This document shows positions 26,251-35,308 of a DNA stretch of 40,965 bases, piece after piece. Location of the stretch: NCBI GenBank assembly GCA_028712695.1, contig JAQTQZ010000030.1, positions 1 to 40,965 of the forward strand, written 5' to 3'. Position numbers and translations under genes: made by a program. Within the stretch, counting starts at the first letter, position 1. Every line of letters begins with the position of its first letter. A model generated the notes under the pieces. That model was not told the origin of the DNA and ran no database searches. It was given only the letters and a program-made list of their open reading frames with translations. This stretch comes from Methylovulum sp. GTDB taxonomy: Bacteria; Pseudomonadota; Gammaproteobacteria; Methylococcales; Methylomonadaceae.

Positions 26251-26326
26251 TTAGGTCGGGTTTACCCTCAAGGGCATAAAAGCCTTAGCGTAACCCAACG
26301 TTTTGAGACGATTATATTGGGTTACG
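26251..26326. repeat. REP-like palindromic element between ahcY and metF
   Basis: CGTAACCCAA (26289-26298) and TTGGGTTACG (26317-26326) form a perfect 10-base inverted repeat around 18 bases. A third arm, GTCGGGTT (26255-26262), could pair with AACCCAAC (26292-26299) with one mismatch. Between these lie the small palindromes GGGTTTACCC and CCCTCAAGGG. Sequences of the GTTGGGTTACG/CGTAACCCAAC kind are familiar dispersed intergenic repeats in many bacterial genomes. Only one copy is visible in the window, so its repetitive nature is inferred. Confidence 0.5.
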
Positions 26327-26338
26327 TTAACGGTACTT

Positions 26339-27184
26339 ATGAAAATGCAATCAGACAACAAGTTATTCAGCTTTGAATTTTACCCCCCCAAAACAGAAGA
26401 AGGGGCGGCCAGTTTGCAAGTAGTGCATAGCAAACTGGCAAAACTTAACCCCGATTTTTTTTCTGTCACTTTTGGCGCTGGTGGTTCAACGCGCGATAAA
26501 ACCTTTGATACGGTTGTTGACATCCAAGCCAAAGGCATTGCCGCTGCACCGCATTTGTCTTGTGTTGCGTCAACCAGAGCCAATATCCGTGCCATCCTTA
26601 GCGATTACCAAGCCAATGGCATCAGCAAAATTGTTGCTTTAAGGGGGGATTTGCCATCCGGCATGATGTCGGCCGGTGAATTCCGCTATGCTAATGAACT
26701 GGTGGAATTTATCCGTCAAGAAACGGGTGATCATTTTCAGATCCATGTCGCCGCTTATCCTGAAGTGCATCCTCAAGCAGCCAGTGCGGCTGAAGATTTC
26801 AAAAATTTCAAGCGTAAGGTCGAAGCGGGGGCAAGTGCCGCAATCACCCAGTATTTTTACAATGCTGAAGCTTATTTTTATTTTGTTGAGCGGTGCGAAA
26901 AAAATGCCATAAACATTCCTATTGTGCCTGGCATTATGCCGATTACCCAATACGCCCAACTATACCGTTTCTCAGAAATGTGCGGCGCAGATATTCCGCG
27001 CTGGCTAAGAAAACGATTGGAGGGGTTTGGTGATGATCGTGATGCGATACAAGCATTTGGGCGGGATGTGGTGGCAAAACTTTGTCAACGGTTATTGGAT
27101 AATGGCGCGCCGGGACTGCATTTTTATACGATGAACCAAGCAACGCCTACGTTGGCAATTTTGGAATGCCTTGATTGCAAATAA
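26339..27184 (+). CDS. metF: 5,10-methylenetetrahydrofolate reductase
   Basis: MetF (281 residues) is a flavoprotein TIM barrel that reduces methylene-tetrahydrofolate to the methyl-folate used by methionine synthase. Family motifs are FSFEFYPPKTEEG, FFSVTFGAGGS, IVALRGDLP, VAAYPEVHPQA, ITQYFYNAEAY and LHFYTMNQA. I chose the ATG at 26339. The in-frame codon at 26303 lies inside the upstream palindromic repeat and would add 12 residues foreign to the family. The end is convergent with the next gene, 30 bases away. Confidence 0.96.
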   Translation: MKMQSDNKLFSFEFYPPKTEEGAASLQVVHSKLAKLNPDFFSVTFGAGGSTRDKTFDTVVDIQAKGIAAAPHLSCVASTRANIRAILSDYQANGISKIVALRGDLPSGMMSAGEFRYANELVEFIRQETGDHFQIHVAAYPEVHPQAASAAEDFKNFKRKVEAGASAAITQYFYNAEAYFYFVERCEKNAINIPIVPGIMPITQYAQLYRFSEMCGADIPRWLRKRLEGFGDDRDAIQAFGRDVVAKLCQRLLDNGAPGLHFYTMNQATPTLAILECLDCK

Positions 27185-27214
27185 ATTTTTTCTACGTCAA
27201 AATCGGTGTGCCAC

Positions 27215-30200
27215 CTAATCTGCCTGCAAAGATAGCGTGCTGGTGATTTCCTTACCTGCTTGCTTAGAATCAACCACGGTGTCGAGAATATAAACCCGCT
27301 CCTGCGGCACTTTACCCTGCTGGACAATATATTTTGCAAGGGCTTGAGCACGGGCTGCCGCTAGATCTTTAAGGCGTTCCTGTTCGGGCCTGATAATCCC
27401 CATTAATTTTTGTTTGGCAATGTCATAAAAATTTCCGCTTTTTGGGTTTTTTAACTGTGGCATACCAAAAAAAGACCTTTCTGCCAACAAAGGGAATTTT
27501 TCGATAAACATGTCTGCCAGTAAGCGCTGGTAATCATCCTTGGAAAGTTCGACATATTCAGAGCGAATTTTCGTAATAGATTGCCTATTAAGTTCAGTGG
27601 CCCGGCGCATTTTTAGTTGATCATATAGTGCATCGTCTCTAATTGCTGGCCAGTCTTCGGATTGGAAAGAGAAGCCTTTGATCTCTAATGATAATTTAGG
27701 GCGTTCCAGTAAGGCTCTGGCTAAGTCATCAAGTTTTATTTTCTGCTGTTGGTCCAAGTTTGCACTGCCGGCACTAAAAGTAACTGTGCTTAAATCGTTC
27801 GCATGGCCTGTTAACGAGGTGAGGGCGTGGAAAGGGGACGTGATCACTTTACTTATCGCATTTACCAACGCATCTACAATGATCGCGCCGAGATTGAACT
27901 TTGGGTCTTCCAAGCTGCCCGTAATAGGCACATCAAATTTGATTCTACCGTTGGAATCTTTAAGCAACGCAATAGCTAGCTTTATGGGTATTGAGACGGC
28001 ATTGGGGTTATCTACTTTTTCCCCTAGTTCGAATTGGTCGATGAGTAAGCTGTTGGTTGCTGTCAGTTGCCTATTTTCAACTTTATAATTCAAAGCCAGC
28101 GACATTTTGCCTTTTTCAACCTTGTAACCGGCGAACTGTACCATATAAGGGGAAACCAGCGGCATAGGCAAGCCTTTAAAATTAATACTCACCGTGTAAT
28201 CGCCCAGATAGGGGCTAATTTTTCCGACCACATCGACAGGCGCCAAATCATAGGCATTGCCCTTTAGTTTTACATCCACTAATGAATTTTTTTCTGAGGA
28301 TACGCCGTTTGCACCGCCATTCAGCCCTTGGATATGGGCGGAAAACGGCAGAATTAACGAAAGGTCGGTAAAGTCAGAATAACCTTCGTTTATTTGAATC
28401 TTGCCTAGCCTAAAGTAAGGCGGTTTGGCGGCTGTTTTTTTTTGCGTAGATTTAGGCTGGGATTCGCCTGTAATCAATATATCGGAAAAATTGACCGACT
28501 TGTCTTTTCTAATAGTGACCCGCGCATAAGGCTTATCAATGATGAGCGCTGAAGCGGTATAGCGCTTTGCCGTTAAGTCAATGGCGAGTTCTTTTAAGGT
28601 CAAATTTTGCCATTTCACAAAATCTTTGTGTACCCGCCGGTCACGGGTTAATAAATCGGCTATTCCTGTGTTGCCGTTAAATTTAATATCTAGTTGATCG
28701 TTTGTTTGCCTGGCAACAGAAATTTGGCCATCAACCGCGAACTTTCCGTCAACAATATCCAATTGTATGAATTTATCAAAATACGTCTGGAATTTTTCCA
28801 AGTCGATGTTAGTGGCATCAACAGCTATTTGTGCGCTAAGCGGAGAAATGACGGTGTCACCGGTCAGGGTGATTGCGCCGGATTGATTGATCCCGGCTGC
28901 CAATTTAAAAGGCAACTTAACCCCCGTTTGGTTACTGAAGTGAGCTAGTTCGATATTGAGAGGTTTAATGTCAAATGTGAAGGGTTTTTCTAAAGACCGG
29001 TCTTCGAAATCCAATGCGCCATTATTTAGGGCAATCTGGTCTGCTTCAATTGTCCATGGTGTTTTTTTTTGCCCGATAGACGTCATGTCGCCATTGTTAT
29101 CAACAGCCGTAGCAGGTGATGTTAACTGCTGATAATTGATTGTGCCATCAGGATTAAGCCACGCTTTAATTGCCGCGTCATTTGCAGAAACGGATCCCAT
29201 ATTTAACTTTTTGTCTTTAAGGTTAAATTCAATACCGGACAGGGTAATTGTCGGGATCTTGATAAGTTGCTTATCTTGCTTTGGCATTGTCAACTGAAGC
29301 GTTTTACCATCGATTTTGCCCCGATTGACCACAAGATTAAATTTATTATGGGCATAGCTTAGTTTATAAGCGGCGCTGGCGGTCAGTGAAGATAGCTCAG
29401 CAAACAACTGGGTTTGGGTTTGGATAGTGTGGGTGTCAATTTTAGCGGTATTGGCCACCAGCTCCCAATTATCGCTGGCATACTTGAAAACGGCCTCTGT
29501 TTCATGGACAAAGTTTGCGGTTTTAAATACGTTTCCGGCGTTTGCATAGTGGAAATTGTGTATCTCAACTCGTGCTTTATTGACACTCAGGGCAAAATTT
29601 TGCCCCTCATAATCAACCTGAAAATCAGTGTCAATTAGCACGTTACCCTTTATATTATCCAGCAATTCCAGCGCCGTTAATTTTTGCAGCTCAAACCCTT
29701 CAAGTTTGATATGTCCTTGTGAATGAAAAGGGTTGATACCGATAACGCCTGTCCAATTAAAGCGCTCGCCTGATTTTAGACCTAAAGAAATTTTTACTTG
29801 TGATGGGGTATTGGTTACCGTTGAGAAACCGTCAACATCAAGTTGCAATGGGTAGGCCGTTTCTGTGAAAGGTTGTGTCAGATGGGCGTCATCCCATGCT
29901 AGCTGGCCTTCCGATAGCGATAATTTGGCAATTATCATCGGAAATAGCTTATTGCCAGCCGGTTTTTCAGGCGTTTTTTTGATGAAAAGATCGCTAATAT
30001 TAAACGCGCCTTCTTTTTGCCTGACAATATGCACAAAAGGCCGGACTAACCCAATCTTGTCAATAATTAGCGTGGTTTGTTTCAGGGAGTTTAACGCATC
30101 AATCTGGACATCAAGGCGGTCGAATGAAGCTAATGGTTTGCCACTGTTTTCCTTAATCTCAAAACCCTGCAGACTAACAGATAGCGGCATTAAGTTAATC

Positions 30201-30373
30201 CCGATACGGGCAATTGACGATTCTCTTCCTGTTTCTTGCTTAATTATTATGGGCAACTTGGACTTTAGCAGGGTCGGTAGGCTATAAAATGCTACGGTGA
30301 TAGTGATTGCCACTAAGCTGACTACAATGATCAAAGCTTTTGTGCAAATGGACATTATGCGTCGAATTTTCAT
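27215..30373 (-). CDS. AsmA-like DUF748 envelope protein with OmpA-like C-terminal part
   Basis: This 1052-residue protein has one N-terminal membrane anchor (about residues 10-30, ALIIVVSLVAITITVAFY). A very long periplasmic region of repeated beta-rich AsmA/DUF748-type segments follows (for example LDVDGFSTVTN, IELAHFSNQTGVKLPFKLAA). The C-terminal 200 residues include VTFSAGSANLDQQQKIKLDD and end in a conserved helix-rich part that resembles OmpA-type domains, as in other DUF748 proteins. AsmA-type proteins such as YhdP and TamB are thought to form hydrophobic grooves that carry phospholipids to the outer membrane. A similar role is inferred here. It is a single-gene unit facing convergent metF. 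Confidence 0.85.
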   Translation of the reverse strand: MKIRRIMSICTKALIIVVSLVAITITVAFYSLPTLLKSKLPIIIKQETGRESSIARIGINLMPLSVSLQGFEIKENSGKPLASFDRLDVQIDALNSLKQTTLIIDKIGLVRPFVHIVRQKEGAFNISDLFIKKTPEKPAGNKLFPMIIAKLSLSEGQLAWDDAHLTQPFTETAYPLQLDVDGFSTVTNTPSQVKISLGLKSGERFNWTGVIGINPFHSQGHIKLEGFELQKLTALELLDNIKGNVLIDTDFQVDYEGQNFALSVNKARVEIHNFHYANAGNVFKTANFVHETEAVFKYASDNWELVANTAKIDTHTIQTQTQLFAELSSLTASAAYKLSYAHNKFNLVVNRGKIDGKTLQLTMPKQDKQLIKIPTITLSGIEFNLKDKKLNMGSVSANDAAIKAWLNPDGTINYQQLTSPATAVDNNGDMTSIGQKKTPWTIEADQIALNNGALDFEDRSLEKPFTFDIKPLNIELAHFSNQTGVKLPFKLAAGINQSGAITLTGDTVISPLSAQIAVDATNIDLEKFQTYFDKFIQLDIVDGKFAVDGQISVARQTNDQLDIKFNGNTGIADLLTRDRRVHKDFVKWQNLTLKELAIDLTAKRYTASALIIDKPYARVTIRKDKSVNFSDILITGESQPKSTQKKTAAKPPYFRLGKIQINEGYSDFTDLSLILPFSAHIQGLNGGANGVSSEKNSLVDVKLKGNAYDLAPVDVVGKISPYLGDYTVSINFKGLPMPLVSPYMVQFAGYKVEKGKMSLALNYKVENRQLTATNSLLIDQFELGEKVDNPNAVSIPIKLAIALLKDSNGRIKFDVPITGSLEDPKFNLGAIIVDALVNAISKVITSPFHALTSLTGHANDLSTVTFSAGSANLDQQQKIKLDDLARALLERPKLSLEIKGFSFQSEDWPAIRDDALYDQLKMRRATELNRQSITKIRSEYVELSKDDYQRLLADMFIEKFPLLAERSFFGMPQLKNPKSGNFYDIAKQKLMGIIRPEQERLKDLAAARAQALAKYIVQQGKVPQERVYILDTVVDSKQAGKEITSTLSLQAD

Positions 30374-30549
30374 AAAACCTTTAGAATATCAATCTCAGCC
30401 ATGCGGCATTATAAACACAAAAATGGCCTGCTGAGACCTGTATTTTTGTGAGGTATAGCCTAGTTATGGGATGCGGTGGCACTTAGCGTGTAGGGATCGG
30501 CTATTGCACGAAGGTTTAAGGCATTTATCAGGAAAACGGCTGCATTGGC

Positions 30550-30567
30550 TATAATGCAAGGTATAAT
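30550..30567 (+). promoter_or_regulatory. Tandem -10-like elements before the glycosyltransferase gene
   Basis: Two perfect TATAAT hexamers (30550-30555 and 30562-30567) lie 34-51 bases before the ATG at 30601. I see no good -35 for either. This may be an activator-dependent promoter or chance in an AT-rich gap. Confidence 0.3.
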
Positions 30568-30600
30568 CGCTAGCATTACCGATTAGTCCTTATTCTTCGC

Positions 30601-31809
30601 ATGAAAATTCTGCATATTCTTGACCACTCGATACCTTTGCACAGCGGTTATACCTTCCGTACCCGAGCGATTTTAGAGCAACAGCGTAAGCTCGGCTGGG
30701 AAACCTACCATATCACGTCTGCCAAGCATAGCCTTGCCTCTGCTGCCATTGAAGAAGTGGACGGCCTTCGTTTTTATCGCTCGCCCCGCCCCAGTGCTTT
30801 GCTGGAAAAACTGCCTATTGTAAATCAATGGGCGATTGCACAATCATTGGCAAAACGACTGGATGAAATTATTCCAGAGTTGAAGCCGGACATACTCCAC
30901 GCACATTCCCCGGCATTAAATGGATTTGCAGCCCTAAAAGCAGCCAAGAAACACCGGCTGCCTTTGGTTTACGAGTGCCGCGCGTTTTGGGAAGATGCCG
31001 CCGTTGATCATGGCACCACCACGGAAGGCAGTGTGCGTTATCGTTTGACCCATGCGCTGGAAACCTATGTTTTTAAGCACGCCGATGCTATCACGACTAT
31101 CTGCGAAGGGTTGCGTGCGGATATTGCCGGACGCGCCATACGGGCAGAAAAAATTACCGTGATACCTAATGCGGTTGATATAGATAAATTCAGTTATGGC
31201 GTTGCGGCTGACCCGGTGCTGAAAGCCCAACTGGGATTGCAAGATAAAATAGTCTTAGGTTTCATCGGTTCTTTTTATGCTTATGAAGGCTTACAACTAT
31301 TGTTAGAGGCTTTACCTGCGATAGTCGCACAGCAACCGGAAATACGGTTGCTGCTGGTCGGTGGTGGGCCGCAAGAATTGCAACTTAAGCAAAAGGCTAA
31401 AGAGTTGGGCTTGGACGTGCACGTTATTTTCACCGGACGGATACCTCATGACCAAGTGCAGGATTACTATAATTTGGTGGATATTTTCATTTATCCGCGC
31501 TTGTCCATGCGCTTGACTGAGCTGGTCACGCCTTTAAAACCTTTGGAAGCAATGGCGCAAGGGCGGCTGGTTGTGGCATCAGATGTGGGCGGGCATAAAG
31601 AATTGATTAACGATAAGGTAACGGGTTGGCTATTTGCTGCTGGCGATACTAATGCTTTGGTCAATACCGTGTTTGAGTTGCTGGCCAATCAACCGCAGTG
31701 GCGGGCGGTGCGTGAAACGGCCCGGCAGTTTGTCGAGCAGGAACGCAATTGGAAAAAAAGTGTCAGCCGTTATCAGGCTATTTATTCGCAGTTGATTAGT
31801 GAGCGATAG
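30601..31809 (+). CDS. Exosortase-associated family 4 glycosyltransferase
   Basis: The 402-residue cytosolic GT-B enzyme begins [20 protein letters not shown], an opening I associate with the PEP-CTERM/exosortase A-associated glycosyltransferase family (Daro_2409 type). The C-terminal nucleotide-sugar-binding half has [29 protein letters not shown] and [20 protein letters not shown], the last containing the EX7E-like motif region of GT4 enzymes. It should add a sugar during surface or extracellular polysaccharide synthesis. The donor is unknown, although the adjacent ugd makes UDP-glucuronate. No exosortase or PEP-CTERM protein is in the window. Confidence 0.88.
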   Translation: MKILHILDHSIPLHSGYTFRTRAILEQQRKLGWETYHITSAKHSLASAAIEEVDGLRFYRSPRPSALLEKLPIVNQWAIAQSLAKRLDEIIPELKPDILHAHSPALNGFAALKAAKKHRLPLVYECRAFWEDAAVDHGTTTEGSVRYRLTHALETYVFKHADAITTICEGLRADIAGRAIRAEKITVIPNAVDIDKFSYGVAADPVLKAQLGLQDKIVLGFIGSFYAYEGLQLLLEALPAIVAQQPEIRLLLVGGGPQELQLKQKAKELGLDVHVIFTGRIPHDQVQDYYNLVDIFIYPRLSMRLTELVTPLKPLEAMAQGRLVVASDVGGHKELINDKVTGWLFAAGDTNALVNTVFELLANQPQWRAVRETARQFVEQERNWKKSVSRYQAIYSQLISER

Positions 31810-31817
31810 GAAGAAAA

Positions 31818-33140
31818 ATGAAAGTGACAGTATTTGGTTCGGGTTATGTCGGCCTAGTGACGGGCGTTTGTCTGGCGGAAGCGGGCAATGAGGTGGTTTG
31901 TATTGATGTTGACCAAAAAAAAATAGCTAATTTGAAACAAGGGATTATTCCAATTTATGAACCTGGGCTCGAAGCGTTGGTTAAAGACAATCAACAGGCG
32001 GGGCGGATAAAATTCACCACTGACATACAAGAAGCTGTCAGTCATGGCGTTTTTCAGTTTATTGCTGTAGGTACGCCGCCAGACGAAGATGGTGCGGCAG
32101 ATTTGCAATATGTGCTGGCGGTTGCCAAATCCATTGCTGAAACGATGACCGATTACCGCATTATTGTTGACAAATCAACGGTGCCGGTGGGTACCGCCGA
32201 TAAGGTCAAGGAGGTCATCTTGCAGGTGCAGGCCGAGCGGGGAATGACCATTGATTTTGATGTGGTGTCAAATCCTGAATTCTTAAAAGAAGGTGCCGCG
32301 ATTAACGATTTTATGAAGCCTGACCGGATCATTGTTGGTACCGATAATCCAAGGACGGCTGAATTGTTAAAAGCATTGTACGCGCCGTTTAACCGCAGTC
32401 ATGACCGCATCATCACAATGGACGTGCGGTCGGCGGAACTGACCAAATACGCGGCCAATGCGATGCTCGCCACCAAAATCAGCTTTATGAACGAATTGGC
32501 TAATTTGGCCGAATTGTTGGGCGCAGACATTGAGCAGGTGCGTAACGGCATAGGCTCTGATTCGCGTATTGGTTACTCCTTCATTTATCCTGGCTGTGGT
32601 TATGGCGGCTCGTGTTTCCCTAAAGATGTCAAAGCCTTGGAACGCACAGCAAAACAAATGGGTTATAAGGCAGAATTGCTCAACGCCGTCGAAAATGTCA
32701 ATGACCGGCAAAAACAGGTGCTGTTTAATAAAATCACCCGGCATTATCAAGGCGATTTGCAAGGCAAAACCTTTGCTTTGTGGGGCTTGGCCTTCAAACC
32801 CAAAACCGATGACATGCGCGAAGCACCTAGTAGGGTGTTGCTTGAAGCGCTAATTGATGCGGGTGCTAAGGTCAGGGCGTTTGACCCCGAAGCAATGGAT
32901 GAAGCCAAACGGATTTATGGTGATAATCCAAGTTTGACATTGGTTCAAACCGCTGAAGAGGCGCTGGAAGGCGCAAATGCGCTATGTGTGGTCACCGAAT
33001 GGAAAAATTTTTGGAGCCCTGATTTTGAGCTGATAAAAAATACTTTGAAAGATGCCGTCATTTTTGATGGACGGAATTTATATCAACCTGCATTATTAAA
33101 AAAACAAGGTATTGTTTATTATGGTATTGGCAGGTCGTAA
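31818..33140 (+). CDS. ugd: UDP-glucose 6-dehydrogenase
   Basis: The 440-residue enzyme oxidises UDP-glucose to UDP-glucuronate with two NAD+. It has the N-terminal Rossmann motif [19 protein letters not shown], the domain junction motif [22 protein letters not shown], and the catalytic Cys266 in [15 protein letters not shown]-glucuronate is a precursor for acidic exopolysaccharide or capsule and for some lipid A modifications. A position between two glycosyltransferases favours polysaccharide. A good AGGAAGAAA ribosome-binding site lies in the 8-base gap after the preceding gene. Confidence 0.96.
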   Translation: MKVTVFGSGYVGLVTGVCLAEAGNEVVCIDVDQKKIANLKQGIIPIYEPGLEALVKDNQQAGRIKFTTDIQEAVSHGVFQFIAVGTPPDEDGAADLQYVLAVAKSIAETMTDYRIIVDKSTVPVGTADKVKEVILQVQAERGMTIDFDVVSNPEFLKEGAAINDFMKPDRIIVGTDNPRTAELLKALYAPFNRSHDRIITMDVRSAELTKYAANAMLATKISFMNELANLAELLGADIEQVRNGIGSDSRIGYSFIYPGCGYGGSCFPKDVKALERTAKQMGYKAELLNAVENVNDRQKQVLFNKITRHYQGDLQGKTFALWGLAFKPKTDDMREAPSRVLLEALIDAGAKVRAFDPEAMDEAKRIYGDNPSLTLVQTAEEALEGANALCVVTEWKNFWSPDFELIKNTLKDAVIFDGRNLYQPALLKKQGIVYYGIGRS

Positions 33141-33142
33141 AC

Positions 33143-34342
33143 ATGGGGCAAGCCAAGTTGCTGGTTTTTTCATCACTTTTCCCCAGCGAAATACGCCCAG
33201 CTGCAGGTGTGTTTATTAGGGAACGGATGTTTAAGGTTGGGCAACACCTTCCTATTGTTGTCGTTTCACCTGTCCCATGGTTTCCATTGCAAGGCATTAT
33301 CCGTTATTGGAAACCGCATTTTCGGCCACAGCCCAAACCTTATGAAGAACAGCAAGGCGTAAGGGTTTATTTCCCACGGTTTATATCTATCCCAGGTCTA
33401 TTGAAATCGTATGATGGCCTGTTTATGGCGCTGGGTAGCTTACCTACATTGCTTAAACTGAGAAAAGAATTCAATATCATTGATGCGCATTTTGCTTACC
33501 CTGATGGCTATGCGGCGACTTTGTTGGGAAAGTGGCTGAAAATACCAGTGACAATTACCTTGCGTGGTACAGAAGTGCCATTATCTAACATGCCTGGGCG
33601 CAAAGTAAAAATGCTGGCAGCGTTAAAAAATGCAACGCGGGTTTTTTCGGTGTCTGATTCGTTGAAGCAACATGTTGTTTCTTTAGGTGCTGACAACGAT
33701 AATATCCGTGTTGTTGGGAATGGTGTTGATTTGGCGAAGTTTTATCCTCTGGATAAAAAGGTTGCAAGGGCGGGGTTAAGCATACCCGCCGATGCCAAAG
33801 TGTTGGTTTCGGTAGGCGGATTGGTTGACCGCAAAGGTTTTCATCGGGTTATTGAAGTGTTGCCTGCGCTGGTGGCCAAATATCCCGGACTTATTTATTT
33901 GATTGTTGGTGGTGAAAGTGCGGAAGGCAATATTCGGGAACGCTTGGAAAATCAGGTAAAAACCCTGAAGCTGGAAAAAAATGTCTGGTTTCTGGGGGCA
34001 TATCCTTCAGAAAACTTGAAAGCGCCATTATCAGCCGCTGATTTGTTTGTATTGGCGACTGCGAATGAAGGTTGGGCGAATGTTTTTTTAGAGGCGATGG
34101 GATGTGGCCTGCCTGTTGTCACTACTGATGTTGGCGGTAACAGAGAAGTGGTGAGGAATCCTGATTTGGGTACGATAGTCCCTTTTGGACAACCAGAGGC
34201 ATTATTGTCAGCCTTGTTGGAAGGTTTAGAAAAAAACTGGAATAGTCCCCTAATAATCCATTACGCCCGTGAAAACACTTGGGATAGTCGGGTGGAAATC
34301 CTTGTGGATGAATTTCAAAAATGTTCGATTAATTCCGCATAG
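33143..34342 (+). CDS. Family 4 glycosyltransferase
   Basis: The 399-residue GT-B enzyme has an N-terminal acceptor-binding half that begins LLVFSSLFPSEIRPAAGVFI. The donor-binding half has VVGNGVDLAKFYPL, SVGGLVDRKGFHRVIEVLPA and VFLEAMGCGLPVVTTDVGGN, with the usual E-x7-E-type region. It starts 2 bases after ugd, so it is part of the same three-gene polysaccharide unit. The sugar it transfers is not evident. The opening resembles exopolysaccharide glycosyltransferases of methanotrophs and beta-proteobacteria, which I note only from memory. Confidence 0.9.
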   Translation: MGQAKLLVFSSLFPSEIRPAAGVFIRERMFKVGQHLPIVVVSPVPWFPLQGIIRYWKPHFRPQPKPYEEQQGVRVYFPRFISIPGLLKSYDGLFMALGSLPTLLKLRKEFNIIDAHFAYPDGYAATLLGKWLKIPVTITLRGTEVPLSNMPGRKVKMLAALKNATRVFSVSDSLKQHVVSLGADNDNIRVVGNGVDLAKFYPLDKKVARAGLSIPADAKVLVSVGGLVDRKGFHRVIEVLPALVAKYPGLIYLIVGGESAEGNIRERLENQVKTLKLEKNVWFLGAYPSENLKAPLSAADLFVLATANEGWANVFLEAMGCGLPVVTTDVGGNREVVRNPDLGTIVPFGQPEALLSALLEGLEKNWNSPLIIHYARENTWDSRVEILVDEFQKCSINSA

Positions 34343-34414
34343 GAACCTTTAATATCAAATCAACTCGAATGGTTCCACACGATGTCATTAACTATAAACT
34401 AAAAGGTAAATCCG

Positions 34415-34762
34415 ATGAAAAACTTACATAAAATTACCATTGCTATTTTATTGATATTTCCTTTAAGCAGCTTGAGCTATGCGGTTGAACCGCAAAAACC
34501 TACCGAGCCACAAAAGGCCACAACCTCTATGCCAGGTATGGGTATGCCGCATAAAGGCATGGGCATGATGGGTATGACTGAAGCAGAACAAGAAAAACAC
34601 CTGCAAGCCGAACAAGAACACATGCTGATGATGCACGATCTGTCCAACAAGATTTTAGCCGAGCAAGATTCTGCTAAGAAGGAAGCGCTTAAAAGCCAAC
34701 AGCGCCAACTTATGAAAGCACATCGTGCCAAAATGATGGCAGTGCATCATCCAATGAAATAA
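34415..34762 (+). CDS. Exported Met-rich small protein, possibly metal-binding
   Basis: A 115-residue protein with a signal peptide (about 1-23, cleavage near SYA-VEP). A Pro/Lys spacer follows, then a methionine-rich segment (MPGMGMPHKGMGMMGM, residues about 39-54) and a charged helical region with MLMMHDL and a His/Met-rich end (MMAVHHPMK). Met- and His-rich periplasmic proteins often bind Cu(I) or Ag(I), so a copper role is plausible but unproven. A canonical CusF or CopC fold is not evident. It is a single-gene unit ending in a clear terminator. Confidence 0.75.
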   Translation: MKNLHKITIAILLIFPLSSLSYAVEPQKPTEPQKATTSMPGMGMPHKGMGMMGMTEAEQEKHLQAEQEHMLMMHDLSNKILAEQDSAKKEALKSQQRQLMKAHRAKMMAVHHPMK

Positions 34763-34769
34763 TTTTTAC

Positions 34770-34805
34770 GCGCATCTTTATATTTGAAGGTGCGCCTCTC
34801 TTTTT
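34770..34805 (+). terminator. Terminator after the Met-rich protein gene
   Basis: GCGCATCTT (34770-34778) pairs with AAGGTGCGC (34787-34795) through 9 bp with one G-U, around an 8-base loop. It is followed by CTCTCTTTTT. The hairpin covers a TTG in frame with the next gene (34784), which argues against that start. Confidence 0.65.
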
Positions 34806-34810
34806 GTCTA

Positions 34811-35308
34811 ATGCCATTCATAATTCACTGGATAGACCGTTGTACGGCGGCTGAGACTGTTGTTACAGTCGATACGCCAGCGGGGAAGTTGATTTTATCT
34901 GTCCGTCAGGAAGTTATCTGCAATATCGACTGGGTTCAGGATAATAGCCCGCCAAACCCGCCTGACGAATACCATTGGCCTGAACTCAGCCAGTATTGGC
35001 TAAATCCCGATATCCCTGTCACCATAAACTTGCTAAGACAAGGTAGCGCTTATAGACAGCAGGTCTGGGCGGCGCTGGCGCAAATTCCCATTGGCGAAAC
35101 CCTGACCTATTCGGCTTTGGCAAAAAACATTGGTTCTGCCGCACGCGCGGTTGGCAATGCTTGTCGGGATAACCCCTACCCGTTATTCATTCCTTGCCAT
35201 CGCGTGGTTGCTGCGTCAGGCATGGGTGGCTATTGCGGACAAACCGATGGGCCGTTTATGACTATAAAACACAAACTATTGGCATTCGAAGCAGCTTTCA
35301 AAAAATGA
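34811..35308 (+). CDS. ogt: Methylated-DNA-[protein]-cysteine S-methyltransferase
   Basis: This DNA-repair protein moves the alkyl group from O6-alkylguanine to its own cysteine and is then inactive. The reactive Cys129 lies in the invariant FIPCHRVVAASG. The DNA-binding helix region YRQQVWAALAQIPIGETLTY and GSAARAVGNACRDNP are typical. Starting at the ATG at 34811 gives 165 residues, similar to Ogt and lacking the Ada regulatory domain. No good ribosome-binding site precedes it, because the previous gene's terminator occupies that space. Its stop overlaps the xerD start (ATGA at 35305-35308). Confidence 0.93.
   Translation: MPFIIHWIDRCTAAETVVTVDTPAGKLILSVRQEVICNIDWVQDNSPPNPPDEYHWPELSQYWLNPDIPVTINLLRQGSAYRQQVWAALAQIPIGETLTYSALAKNIGSAARAVGNACRDNPYPLFIPCHRVVAASGMGGYCGQTDGPFMTIKHKLLAFEAAFKK

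Noticed and set aside
34342-34376. GGAACC...GGTTCC inverted repeat after the second glycosyltransferase
   Set aside because: The loop is 23 bases long and no T-run follows, so terminator function is not supported.
34784-34810. TTG at 34784 as the ogt start
   Set aside because: The codon lies inside the loop of the preceding gene's terminator, and the added residues do not fit the family.
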